From the NCBI GenBank assembly GCA_947396885.1, contig OX377206.1, positions 47,661,631-47,725,630 of the forward strand: 64,000 bases of DNA. The letters are read 5' to 3'. The DNA is from Heligmosomoides polygyrus polygyrus (Eukaryota > Nematoda > Chromadorea > Rhabditida > Heligmosomidae). The notes below the pieces were generated by a model. That model did not search any database. It was not told where the DNA came from and saw nothing but the letters and a program-made list of their open reading frames with translations. Both the position numbers and the translations under genes were made by a program. How positions within the stretch are numbered: the first letter of the stretch is position 1; every line of letters begins with the position of its first letter. This document shows, in pieces, positions 45,461 through 58,900 of this stretch.

Positions 45461-48400
45461 AAACCCGAAGCCGGCGATTCACACTGGGTTACCCAAGCGT
45501 CCGTAGCTGGGTTTGGGTTACGTTCCCTGCACGGCCCGCTAAACCCAAAGCCGGCGACTGAAGGTGGGTTAGGCAAGCGTCCTTAACTAGGATTGGGCTA
45601 CGTTCCTTGCATGTCCCCCCATACCCGAAGCCGGCGATTCACGCTGAGTTAGCCAAGCGTCCGTAGCTGGGTTTGGGTTACGTTCCCTGCATGGCCCGCC
45701 ACACCCGAAGCCGTCGACTGACGCTGAGTTAGCCAAGCGTCCGCAGCATGGATTGAACTACATTACTCGCACGGCCGCCATACCCAAAGCCGCAAACTGT
45801 CGCTGGGTTAGCCAATCGTCCGTAGCTGGGTTTCGGTTACGTTCCTTGCATGGCCCGATATACCCGAAGCAGGCGAAGCCGGCAAGATTGGCGCGATCCG
45901 CACGTACAGGGTCCGTAGCTAGGCTTAGGCTACGTTCCTTGCATGGCCCGTCAACCCGAAGCCGTCGACTGACGCTGAGTTAGCCAAGCGTCCGTAGCTG
46001 GGCTTGGGTTACGTTCCTTACATGGCCCGCCAAACCCGAAGCCGGCGATTCACACTGGGTTACCCAAGCGTCCGTAGCTGGGTTGGCGCTAGGTTCCTTG
46101 CATGGCCCCCAATTCCCGAAGCCGTCGACTGACGCTGAGTTAGCCAAGCGTCCGTAGCTGGGCTTGGGTTACGTTCCTTACATGGCCCGCCAAACCCGAA
46201 GCCGGCGATTCACACTGGGTTACCCAAGCGTCCGTAGCTGGGTTTGGGCTACGTTCCCTGCACGGCCCGCTAAACCCAAAGCCGGCGACTGAAGGTGGGT
46301 TAGGCAAGCGTCCTTAACTAGGATTGGGCTACGTTCCTTGCATGTCCCCCCATACCCGAAGCCGGCGATTCACGCTGAGTTAGCCAAGCGTCCGTAGCTG
46401 GGTTTGGGTTACGTTCCCTGCATGGCCCGCCACACCCGAAGCCGTCGACTGACGCTGAGTTAGCCAAGCGTCCGCAGCATGGATTGAACTACATTACTCG
46501 CACGGCCGCCATATCCAAAGCCGCAAACTGTCGCTGGGTTAGCCAATCGTCCGTAGCTGGGTTTCGGTAACGTTCCTTGCATGGCCCGATATACCCGAAG
46601 CAGGCGAAGTCGGCAAGATTGGCGCGGTCCGCACGTACAGGGTCCGTAGCTAGGCTTAGGCTACGTTCCTTGCATGGCCCGCCAAACCCGAAGCCGGCGA
46701 TTCACACTGGGTTACCCAAGCGTCCGTAGCTGGGCTTGGGTTACGTTCCTTGCATGGCTCGCCACACCCGAAGCCGTCGACTGACGCTGAGTTAGCAAAG
46801 CGTCCGCAGCTTGGTTTGGGCTACATTCCTCGCACGTCCCGCCATACCCAAAGCCGGAAACTGTCGATGGGTTACACATGCGTCCGTAGCTGGGTTTGGG
46901 TTAGGTTACTTGCATGGCCCCCCATACCCGAAGCCGGCGATTCACGCTGAGTTAGCCAAGCGTCCGTAGGTAGGTTTGGGCTACGTTCCTTGCATGGCCC
47001 GCCAAACCCGAAATCGGCGATTCACGCTGAGTTAGCCAAGCGTCCGTAGCTGGGCTTGTGCTACGTTCCTTGCTTGGCCCGCCAAACCCGAAGCCGGCGA
47101 CTGACGGTGGGTTGGGCAAGCGTCCTTAACTAGGTTTGGGCTACGTTCCTTGCATGGCCCGCCAAACCCGAAGCCGGCGATTCACGCTGAGTTAGCTAAG
47201 CGTCCGTAGGAAGGTTTGGGCTACGTTCCTTGCATGGCCCGCCAAACCCGAAATCGGCGATTCACGCTGAGTTAGCCAAGCGTCCGTAGCTGGGCTTGGG
47301 TTACGTTCCTTACATGGCCCGCCAAACCCGAAGCCGTCGACTGACGCTGAGTTAGCAAAGCGTCCGCAGCTTGGTTTGGGCTACATTCCTCGCACGTCCC
47401 GCCATACCCAAAGCCGGAAACTGTCGATGGGTTAGCCAAGCGTCCGTAGGTAGGTTTGTGCTACGTTCCTTGCTTGGCCCGCCAAACCCGAAGCCGGCGA
47501 CTGACGGTGGGTTGGGCAAGCGTCCGTAGTTAGTTTTGTGCTACGTTCCTTGCATGGCCCGCCAAACCCGAAACCGGCGACTGACGGTGGGTTGGGCAAG
47601 CGTCCTTAACTAGGATTGGGCTACGTTCCTTGCATGGCCCCCCAAACCCGAAGCCGGCGACTGACGCTGAGTTAGCCAAGCGTCCGTAGCTGGGTTTGGG
47701 TTACGTTCCCTGCATGGCCCGCCACACCCGAAGCCGTCGACTGACGCTGAGTTAGCCAAGCGTCCGCAGCATGGATTGAACTACATTACTCGCACGGCCG
47801 CCATATCCAAAGCCGCAAACTGTCGCTGGGTTAGCCAATCGTCCGTAGCTGGGTTTCGGTTACGTTCCTTGCATGGCCCGATATACCCGAAGCAGGCGAA
47901 GTCGGCAAGATTGGCGCGGTCCGCACGTACAGGGTCCGTAGCTAGGCTTAGGCTACGTTCCTTGCATGGCCCGCCAAACCCGAAGCCGGCGATTCACACT
48001 GGGTTACCCAAGCGTCCGTAGCTGGGCTTGGGTTACGTTCCTTGCATGGCCCGCCACACCCGAAGCCGTCGACTGACGCTGAGTTAGCAAAGCGTCCGCA
48101 GCTTGGTTTGGGCTACATTCCTCGCACGTCCCGCCAAACCCGAAGCCGGCGATTCACACTGGGTTACCCAAGCGTCCGTAGCTGGGTTTGGGTTACGTTC
48201 CTTGCATGGCCCGATATACCCGAAGCCGGCGATTCACACTGGGTTACCCAAGCGTCCGTAGCTGGGTTTGGGTTACGTTACTTGCATGGCCCGCCAAACC
48301 CGAAGCCGGCGATTCACACTGGGTTACCCAAGCGTCCGTAGCTGGGTTTGGGTTACGTTCCTTGCATGGCCCGATATACCCGAAGCCGGCGATTCACACT

Positions 48401-48760
48401 GGGTTACCCAAGCGTCCGTAGCTGGGTTTGGGTTACGTTACTTGCATGGCCCGATATACCCGAAGCAGGAGAAGCCGGCAAGATTGGCGCGGTCCGCACG
48501 TACAGCGTCCGCAGCTTGGTTTGGGCTACATTCCTCGCACGTCCCGCCATGCCCAAGGCCGCAAACTGTCGCTGGGTTAGCCAATCGTCCGTAGCTGGGT
48601 TTGGGTTAGGTTACTTGCATGGCCCCCCATACCCGAAGCCGGCGATTCACGCTGAGTTAGCCAAGCGTCCGTAGGTAGGTTTGGGCTACGTTCCTTGCAT
48701 GGCCCGCCAAACCCGAAATCGGCGATTCACGCTGAGTTAGCCAAGCGTCCGTAGCTGGGC

Positions 48761-49746
48761 TTGGGTTACGTTCCTTACATGGCCCGCCAAACCCGAAGCC
48801 GGCGATTCACACTGGGTTACCCAAGCGTCCGTAGCTGGGTTTGGGTTACGTTCCTTGCATGGCCCGCCAAACCCGAAGCCGGCGATTCACACTGGGTTAC
48901 CCAAGCGTCCGTAGCTGGGTTTGGGTTACGTTCCTTGCATGGCCCGATATACCCGAAGCCGGCGATTCACACTGGGTTACCCAAGCGTCCGTAGCTGGGT
49001 TTGGGTTACGTTACTTGCATGGCCCGATATACCCGAAGCAGGCGAAGCCGGCAAGATTGGCGCGGTCCGCACGTACAGCGTCCGCAGCTTGGTTTGGGCT
49101 ACATTCCTCGCACGTCCCGCCATGCCCAAGGCCGCAAACTGTCGCTGGGTTAGCCAATCGTCCGTAGCTGGGTTTCGGTTACGTTCGTTACATGGCCCGC
49201 CAAACGCGAAGCCGGCGATTCACGCTGAGTTAGCCAAGCGTCCGTAGCTGGGTTTGGGTTACGTTCCTTGCATGGCCCGCCAAACCCGAAGCCGGCGATT
49301 CACACTGGGTTACCCAAGCGTCCGTAGCTGGGTTTGGGTTACGTTCCTTGCATGGCCCGCCAAACCCGAAGCCGGCGATTCACACTGGGTTACCCAAGCG
49401 TCCGTAGCTGGGTTTGGGTTACGTTCCTTGCATGGCCCGATATACCCGAAGCCGGCGATTCACACTGGGTTACCCAAGCGTCCGTAGCTGGGTTTGGGTT
49501 ACGTTACTTGCATGGCCCGATATACCCGAAGCAGGCGAAGCCGGCAAGATTGGCGCGGTCCGCACGTACAGCGTCCGCAGCTTGGTTTGGGCTACATTCC
49601 TCGCACGTCCCGCCATGCCCAAAGACGGAAACTGTCGCTGAGTTAGCCAAGCGTCCGTAGGTAGGTTTGTGCTACGTTCCTTGCTTGGCCCGCCAAACCC
49701 GAAGCCGGCGACTGACGGTGGGTTGGGCAAGCGTCCTTAACTAGGT
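48761..49746. repeat. 493-bp higher-order tandem
   Basis: Two copies (from 48761 and 49254) are offset by 493 bp, equal to five 80-bp units plus one 93-bp unit. A third related copy upstream (from about 48188) is displaced by 573 bp, that is, one additional 80-bp unit. Copies differ by a few bases and diverge at the end near 49620. Confidence 0.75.
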
Positions 49747-51892
49747 TTGGGCTACGTTCCTTGCATGGCCCGCCAAACCCGAAGCCGGCGATTCACGCTG
49801 AGTTAGCTAAGCGTCCGTAGGTAGGTTTGGGCTACGTTCCTTGCATGGCCCGCCAAACCCGAAATCGGCGATTCACGCTGAGTTAGCCAAGCGTCCGTAG
49901 CTGGGCTTGGGTTACGTTCCTTACATGGCCCGCCAAACCCGAAGCCGTCGACTGACGCTGAGTTAGCAAAGCGTCCGCAGCTTGGTTTGGGCTACATTCC
50001 TCGCACGTCCCGCCATACCCAAAGCCGGAAACTGTCGATGGGTTACACATGCGTCCGTAGCTGGGTTTGGGTTAGGTTACTTGCATGGCCCCCCATACCC
50101 GAAGCCGGCGATTCACGCTGAGTTAGCCAAGCGTCCGTAGGTAGGTTTGGGCTACGTTCCTTGCATGGCCCGCCAAATCCGAAATCGGCGATTCACGCTG
50201 AGTTAGCCAAGCGTCCGTAGCTGGGCTTGGGTTACGTTCCTTACATGGCCCGCCAAACCCGAAGCCGGCGATTCACGCTGAGTTAGCCAAGCGTCCGTAG
50301 CTGGGCTTGGGTTACGTTCCTTACATGGCCCGCCAAACCCGAAGCCGGCGATTCACGCTGAGTTAGCCAAGCGTCCGTAGCTGGGTTTGGGTTACGTTCC
50401 TTGCATGGCCCGCCGAACCCGAAGCCGGCGATTCACGCTGAGTTAGCCAAGCGTCCGTAGCTGGGCTTGGGTTACGTTCCTTACATGGCCCGCCAAACCC
50501 GAAGCCGGCGATTCACGCTGAGTTAGCCAAGCATCCGTAGCTGGGTTTGGGTTACGTTCCTTGCATGGCCCGCCGAACCCGAAGCAGGCGAAGTCGGCAA
50601 GATTGGCGCGGTCCGCACGTACAGCGTCCGCAGCTTGGTTTGGGCTACATTCCTCGCACGTCCCGCCATGCCCAAAGACGGAAACTGTCGCTGAGTTAGC
50701 CAAGCGTTCGTAGGTAGGTTTGTGCTACGTTCCTTGCATGGCCCGCCAAACCCGAAGCCGGCGACTGACGGTGGGTTAGGCAAGCGTCCTTAACTAGGAT
50801 TGGGCTACGTTCCTTGCATGGCCCCCCATACCCGAAGCCGGCGATTCACGCTGAGTTATCCAAGCGTCCGTAGGTAGGTTTGGGCTACGTTCCTTGCATG
50901 GCCCGCCAAAACCGAAGCCGGCGAAGCCGGCAAGACTGGCGCGGTCCGCACGTACAGCGTCCGCAGCTTGGTTTGGGCTACATTCCTCGCACGTCCCGCC
51001 ATGCCCAAAGACGGAAACTGTCGCTGAGTTAGCCAAGCGTCCGTAGGTAGGTTTGTGCTACGTTCCTTACATGGCCCGCCAAACCCGAAGCCGGCGACTG
51101 ACGGTGGGTTGGGCAAGCGTACTTAACTAGGATTGGGCTACGTTCCTTGCATGGCCCCCAAACCCGAAGCCGGCGACTGACGGTGGGTTAGGCAAGCGTC
51201 CTTAACTAGGATTGGGCTACGTTCCTTGCATGGCCCCCCATACCCGAAGCCGGCGATTCACGCTGAGTTAGCCAAGCGTCCGTAGCTGGGCTTGGGTTAC
51301 GTTCCTTACATGGCCCGCCAAACCCGAAGCCGGCGATTCACGCTGAGTTAGCCAAGCGTCCGTAGCTGGGTTTGGGTTACGTTCCTTGCATGGCCCGCCA
51401 AACCCGAAGCCGGCGATTCACGCTGAGTTAGGCAGGCGTCCGTAGCTGGGCTTGGGTTACGTTCCTTACATGGCCCGCCAAACCCGAAGCCGGCGATTCA
51501 CGCTGAGTTAGCCAAGCGTCCGTAGCTGGGTTTGGGTTACGTTCCTTGCATGGCACGCCAAACCGAACCCGGCGAAGCCGGCAAGATTGGCGCGGTCCGC
51601 ACGTACAGCGTCCGCAGCTTGGTTTGGGCTACATTCCTCGCACGTCCCGCCATGCCCAAAGCCGGAAACTGTCACTGGGTTAGCCAAGCGTCCGTAGGTA
51701 GGTTTGGGCTACGTTCCTTGCATGTCCCCCCATACCCGAAGCCGGCGATTCACGCTGAGTTAGCCAAGCGTCCGTAGGTAGGTTTGGGTTACGTTCCTTG
51801 CATGGCCCGCCACAACCGAAGCCGTTGACTGACGCTTAGTTAGCCAATCGTCCGCAGCTTGGTTTGAACTACATTCCTCGCACGGCCCGCCA

Positions 51893-54782
51893 TACCCAAA
51901 GCCGCAAACTGTCGCTGGGTTAGCCAATCGTCCGTAGCTGGGTTTCGGTTAGGTTCCTTGCATGTCCCGATATACCCGAAGCAGGCGAAGCCGGCAAGAT
52001 TGGCGCGGTCCGCACGTACAGCGTCCGCAGCTTGGTTTGGGCTACATTCCTCGCACGTCCCGCCATGCCCAAAGCCGGAAACTGTCGCTGGGTTAGCCAA
52101 TCGTCCGTAGCTGGGTTTCGGTTACGTTCCTTGCATGTCCCGATATACCCGAAGCAGGCGAAGCCGGCAAGATTGGCGCGGTCCGCACGTACAGCGTCCG
52201 CAGCTTGGTTTGGGCTACGTTCCTTGCATGGCCCGCCAAACCCGAAGCCGGCGATTCACGCTGAGTTAGCCAAGCGTCCGTAGGTAGGTTTGGGCTACGT
52301 TCCTTGCATGGCCCGCCAAACCCGAAGCCGGCGATTCACGCTGAGTTAGCCAAGCGTCCGTAGCTGGGCTTGGGTTACGTTCCTTACATGGCCCGCCAAA
52401 CCCGAAGCCGGCGATTCACACTGGGTTACCCAAGCGTCCGTAGCTGGGTTTGGGTTACGTTCCCTGCATGGCCCGCCACACCCAAAGCCGTCGACTGACG
52501 CTGAGTTAGCCAAGCGTCCGCAGCATGGATTGAACTACATTACTCGCACGGCCGCCATACCCAAAGCCGCAAACTGTCGCTGGGTTAGCCAATCGTCCGT
52601 AGCTGGGTTTCGGTTACGTTCCTTGCATGGCCCAATATACCCGAAGCAGGCGAAGCCGGCAAGATTGGCGCGATCCGCACGTACAGCGTCTGTAGCTTGG
52701 TTTGGGCTACATTCCTCGCACGACCCGCCATACGCAAAGCCGGAAACTGTCGCTGGGTTACCCAAGCGTCCGTAGCTGGGTTTGGGTTACGTTCCTTGCA
52801 CGGCCCGTTAAACCCAAGGCCGGCGACTGACGGTGGGTTATAAAAGCGTCCGTAGGCAGGTTTGGGCTACGCTCCTTGCATGGCCCGCCAAACCCGAAGC
52901 AGGCGAAGCCGGCAAGATTGGAGCGGTCCGCACGTACAGGGTCCGTAGCTGGGCTTGGGTTACGTTCCTCACATGGCCCGCCAAACCCGAAGCCGGCGAT
53001 TCACACTGGGTTACCCAAGCGTCCGTAGCTGGGTTGGCGCTAGGTTCCTTGCATGGCCCCCAATTCCCGAAGCCGTCGACTGACGCTGAGTTAGCCAATC
53101 GTCCGTAGCTGGGCTTGGGTTACGTTCCTTACATGGCCCGCCAAACCCGAAGCCGGCGATTCACACTGGGTTACCCAAGCGTCCGTAGCTGGGTTTGGGT
53201 TACGTTCCCTGCATGGCCCGCCACACCCAAAGCCGTCGACTGACGCTGAGTTAGCCAAGCGTCCGCAGCATGGATTGAACTACATTACTCGCACGGCCGC
53301 CATACCCAAAGCCGCAAACTGTCGCTGGGTTAGCCAATCGTCCGTAGCTGGGTTTCGGTTACGTTCCTTGCATGTCCCGATATACCCGAAGCAGGCGAAG
53401 CCGGCAAGATTGGCGCGGTCCGCACGTACAGCGTCCGCAGCTTGGTTTGGGCTACATTCCTCGCACGTCCCGCCATGCCCAAAGCCGGAAACTGTCGCTG
53501 GGTTAGCCAATCGTCCGTAGCTGGGTTTCGGTTACGTTCCTTGCATGTCCCGATATACCCGAAGCAGGCGAAGCCGGCAAGATTGGCGCGGTCCGCACGT
53601 ACAGCGTCCGCAGCTTGGTTTGGGCTACGTTCCTTGCATGGCCCGCCAAACCCGAAGCCGGCGATTCACGCTGAGTTAGCCAAGCGTCCGTAGGTAGGTT
53701 TGGGCTACGTTCCTTGCATGGCCCGCCAAACCCGAAGCCGGCGATTCACGCTGAGTTAGCCAAGCGTCCGTAGCTGGGCTTGGGTTACGTTCCTTACATG
53801 GCCCGCCAAACCCGAAGCCGGCGATTCACACTGGGTTACCCAAGCGTCCGTAGCTGGGTTTGGGTTACGTTCCCTGCATGGCCCGCCACACCCAAAGCCG
53901 TCGACTGACGCTGAGTTAGCCAAGCGTCCGCAGCATGGATTGAACTACATTACTCGCACGGCCGCCATACCCAAAGCCGCAAACTGTCGCTGGGTTAGCC
54001 AATCGTCCGTAGCTGGGTTTCGGTTACGTTCCTTGCATGGCCCAATATACCCGAAGCAGGCGAAGCCGGCAAGATTGGCGCGATCCGCACGTACAGCGTC
54101 TGTAGCTTGGTTTGGGCTACATTCCTCGCACGACCCGCCATACGCAAAGCCGGAAACTGTCGCTGGGTTACCCAAGCGTCCGTAGCTGGGTTTGGGTTAC
54201 GTTCCTTGCACGGCCCGTTAAACCCAAGGCCGGCGACTGACGGTGGGTTATAAAAGCGTCCGTAGGCAGGTTTGGGCTACGCTCCTTGCATGGCCCGCCA
54301 AACCCGAAGCAGGCGAAGCCGGCAAGATTGGAGCGGTCCGCACGTACAGGGTCCGTAGCTGGGCTTGGGTTACGTTCCTCACATGGCCCGCCAAACCCGA
54401 AGCCGGCGATTCACACTGGGTTACCCAAGCGTCCGTAGCTGGGTTGGCGCTAGGTTCCTTGCATGGCCCCCAATTCCCGAAGCCGTCGACTGACGCTGAG
54501 TTAGCCAATCGTCCGTAGCTGGGCTTGGGTTACGTTCCTTACATGGCCCGCCAAACCCGAAGCCGGCGATTCACACTGGGTTACCCAAGCGTCCGTAGCT
54601 GGGTTTGGGTTACGTTCCCTGCATGGCCCGCCACACCCAAAGCCGTCGACTGACGCTGAGTTAGCCAAGCGTCCGCAGCATGGATTGAACTACATTACTC
54701 GCACGGCCGCCATACCCAAAGCCGCAAACTGTCGCTGGGTTAGCCAATCGTCCGTAGCTGGGTTTCGGTTACGTTCCTTGCA
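51893..54782. repeat. 1410-bp higher-order tandem (two copies plus a short third)
   Basis: Sequence from about 51893 repeats at a 1410-bp offset (53303 on). A short third start runs to about 54782, where the TGTCCCGATAT form is replaced by TGGCCCAATAT. I saw only about one base difference in the parts I compared (near 51951 against 53361), so the duplication is recent. Part of this block reappears at about 56.9-57.5 kb. Confidence 0.85.
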
Positions 54783-55154
54783 TGGCCCAATATACCCGAA
54801 GCAGGCGAAGCCGGCAAGATTGGCGCGATCCGCACGTACAGGGTCCGTAGCTAGGCTTAGGCTACGTTCCTTGCATGGCCCGTCAACCCGAAGCCGTCGA
54901 CTGACGCTGAGTTAGCCAAGCGTCCGTAGCTGGGCTTGGGTTACGTTCCTTACATGGCCCGCCAAACCCGAAGCCGGCGATTCACACTGGGTTACCCAAG
55001 CGTCCGTAGCTGGGTTTGGGTTACGTTCCCTGCACGGCCCGCTAAACCCAAAGCCGGCGACTGAAGGTGGGTTAGGCAAGCGTCCTTAACTAGGATTGGG
55101 CTACGTTCCTTGCATGTCCCCCCATACCCGAAGCCGGCGATTCACGATGAGTTA

Positions 55155-58100
55155 GCCAAGCGTCCGTAGCTGGGTTTGGGTTACGTTCCCTGCATGGCCC
55201 GCCACACCCAAAGCCGTCGACTGACGCTGAGTTAGCCAAGCGTCCGCAGCATGGATTGAACTACATTACTCGCACGGCCGCCATACCCAAAGCCGCAAAC
55301 TGTCGCTGGGTTAGCCAATCGTCCGTAGCTGGGTTTCGGTTACGTTCCTTGCATGGCCCGCCAAACCCGAAGCCGGCGATTCACACTGGGTTACCCAAGC
55401 GTCCGTAGCTGGGTTTGGGTTACGTTACTTGCATGGCCCGATATACCCGAAGCAGGCGAAGCCGGCAAGATTGGCGCGGTCCGCACGTACAGCGTCCGCA
55501 GCTTGGTTTGGGCTACATTCCTCGCACGTCCCGCCATGCCCAAAGACGGAAACTGTCGCTGAGTTAGCCAAGCGTCCGTAGGTAGATTTGTGCTACGTTC
55601 CTTGCTTGGACCGCCAAACCCGAAGCCGGCGACTGACGGTGGGTTGGGCAAGCGTCCGTAGCTGGGCTTGGGTTACGTTCCTTACATGGCCCGCCAAACC
55701 CGAAGCCGGCGATTCACGCTGAGTTAGCCAAGCGTCCGTAGCTGGGCTTGGGTTACGTTCCTTTCATGGCCCGCCAAACCCGAAGCCGGCGATTCACGCT
55801 GAGTTAGCCAAGCGTCCGTAGCTGGGTTTGGGTTACGTTCCTTGCATGGCCCGCCGAACCCGAAGCCGGCGATTCACGCTGAGTTAGCCAAGCGTCCGTA
55901 GCTGGGCTTGGGTTACGTTCCTTACATGGCCCGCCAAACCCGAAGCCGGCGATTCACGCTGAGTTAGCCAAGCGTCCGTAGCTGGGTTGGCGCTACGTTC
56001 CTTGCATGGCCCCCAATTCCCGAAGCCGTCGACTGACGCTGAGTTAGCCAAGCGTCCGTAGCTGGGTAGGGGCTACGTTCCTTACATGGTGCCCATACCT
56101 GAAGCCGACGACTGACGCCTATTTAGCCAAGCGTCCGTAGTTAGTTTTGTGCTACGTTCCTTGCATGGCCCGCCAAACCCGAAGCCGGCGACTGACGGTG
56201 GGTTGGGCAAGCGTCCTTAACTAGGATTGGGCTACGTTCCTTGCATGGCCCCCCAAACCCGAAGCCGGCGACTGACGCTGAGTTAGCCAATCGTCCGTAG
56301 CTGGGCTTGGGTTACGTTCCTTGCATGGCCCGCCACACCCGAAGCCGTCGACTGACGCTGAGTTAGCAAAGCGTCCGCAGCTTGGTTTGGGCTACATTCC
56401 TCGCACGTCCCGCCATACCCAAAGCCGGAAACTGTCGATGGGTTACACATGCGTCCGTAGCTGGGTTTGGGTTAGGTTACTTGCATGGCCCCCCATACCC
56501 GAAGCCGGCGATTCACGCTGAGTTAGCCAAGCGTCCGTAGGTAGGTTTGGGCTACGTTCCTTGCATGGCCCGCCAAACCCGAAATCGGCGATTCACGCTG
56601 AGTTAGCCAAGCGTCCGTAGCTGGGCTTGGGTTACGTTCCTTACATGGCCCGCCAAACCCGAAGCCGGCGATTCACGCTGAGTTAGCCAAGCGTCCGTAG
56701 CTGGGCTTGGGTTACGTTCCTTACATGGCCCGCCAAACCCGAAGCCGGCGATTCACGCTGAGTTAGCCAAGCGTCCGTACCTGGGTTTGGCTATGTTCCT
56801 TGCATGGCCCGATATACCCGAAGAAGGCGAAGCCGGCAAGATTGGCGCGGTCCGCACGTACAGCGTCTGTAGCTTGGTTTGGGCTACATTCCTCGCACGA
56901 CCCGCCATACGCAAAGCCGGAAACTGTCGCTGGGTTACCCAAGCGTCCGTAGCTGGGTTTGGGTTACGTTCCTTGCACGGCCCGTTAAACCCAAGGCCGG
57001 CGACTGACGGTGGGTTATAAAAGCGTCCGTAGGCAGGTTTGGGCTACGCTCCTTGCATGGCCCGCCAAACCCGAAGCAGGCGAAGCCGGCAAGATTGGAG
57101 CGGTCCGCACGTACAGGGTCCGTAGCTGGGCTTGGGTTACGTTCCTCACATGGCCCGCCAAACCCGAAGCCGGCGATTCACACTGGGTTACCCAAGCGTC
57201 CGTAGCTGGGTTGGCGCTAGGTTCCTTGCATGGCCCCCAATTCCCGAAGCCGTCGACTGACGCTGAGTTAGCCAATCGTCCGTAGCTGGGCTTGGGTTAC
57301 GTTCCTTACATGGCCCGCCAAACCCGAAGCCGGCGATTCACACTGGGTTACCCAAGCGTCCGTAGCTGGGTTTGGGTTACGTTCCCTGCATGGCCCGCCA
57401 CACCCAAAGCCGTCGACTGACGCTGAGTTAGCCAAGCGTCCGCAGCATGGATTGAACTACATTACTCGCACGGCCGCCATACCCAAAGCCGCAAACTGTC
57501 GCTGGGTTAGCCAATCGTCCGTAGCTGGGTTTCGGTTACGTTCCTTGCATGGCCCGCCAAACCCGAAGCCGGCGATTCACACTGGGTTACCCAAGCGTCC
57601 GTAGCTGGGTTTGGGTTACGTTACTTGCATGGCCCGATATACCCGAAGCAGGCGAAGCCGGCAAGATTGGCGCGGTCCGCACGTACAGCGTCCGCAGCTT
57701 GGTTTGGGCTACATTCCTCGCACGTCCCGCCATGCCCAAAGACGGAAACTGTCGCTGAGTTAGCCAAGCGTCCGTAGGTAGATTTGTGCTACGTTCCTTG
57801 CTTGGACCGCCAAACCCGAAGCCGGCGACTGACGGTGGGTTGGGCAAGCGTCCGTAGCTGGGCTTGGGTTACGTTCCTTACATGGCCCGCCAAACCCGAA
57901 GCCGGCGATTCACGCTGAGTTAGCCAAGCGTCCGTAGCTGGGCTTGGGTTACGTTCCTTGCATGGCCCGCCGAACCCGAAGCCGGCGATTCACGCTGAGT
58001 TAGCCAAGCGTCCGTAGCTGGGCTTGGGTTACGTTCCTTACATGGCCCGCCAAACCCGAAGCCGGCGATTCACGCTGAGTTAGCCAAGCGTCCGTAGTTA

Positions 58101-58900
58101 GTTTTGTGCTACGTTCCTTGCATGGCCCGCCAAACCCGAAGCCGGCGACTGACGGTGGGTTGGGCAAGCGTCCTTAACTAGGATTGGGCTACGTTCCTTG
58201 CATGGCCCGCCAAACCCGAAGCCGGCGATTCACGCTGAGTTAGCCAAGCGTCCGTAGCTGGGTTGGCGCTACGTTCCTTGCATGGCCCCCAATTCCCGAA
58301 GCCGTCGACTGACGCTGAGTTAGCCAAGCGTCCGTAGCTGGGTAGGGGCTACGTTCCTTACATGGTGCCCATACCTGAAGCCGACGACTGACGCCTATTT
58401 AGCCAAGCGTCCGTAGTTAGTTTTGTGCTACGTTCCTTGCATGGCCCGCCAAACCCGAAGCCGGCGACTGACGGTGGGTTTTGCAAGCGTCCTTAACTAG
58501 GATTGGGCTACGTTCCTTGCATGGCCCCCCAAACCCGAAGCCGGCGACTGACGCTGAGTTAGCCAATCGTCCGTAGCTGGGCTTGGGTTACGTTCCTTGC
58601 ATGGCCCGCCACACCCGAAGCCGTCGACTGACGCTGAGTTAGCAAAGCGTCCGCAGCTTGGTTTGGGCTACATTCCTCGCACGTCCCGCCATACCCAAAG
58701 CCGGAAACTGTCGATGGGTTACACATGCGTCCGTAGCTGGGTTTGGGTTAGGTTACTTGCATGGCCCCCATACCCGAAGCCGGCGATTCACGCTGAGTTA
58801 GCCAAGCGTCCGTAGGTAGGTTTGGGCTACGTTCCTTGCATGGCCCGCCAAACCCGAAATCGGCGATTCACGCTGAGTTAGCCAAGCGTCCGTAGCTGGG
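55155..58900. repeat. About 2.2-kb higher-order repeat (two copies)
   Basis: Segments at 55184-55950 and 57380-58080 match at an offset of 2196 bp. Further on, 56321-56600 matches 58597-58880 at 2276 bp, that is, one 80-bp monomer more. Both copies share GTAGATTTGTGC and CTTGGACCGCC near 55590 and 57785, found nowhere else. Confidence 0.7.
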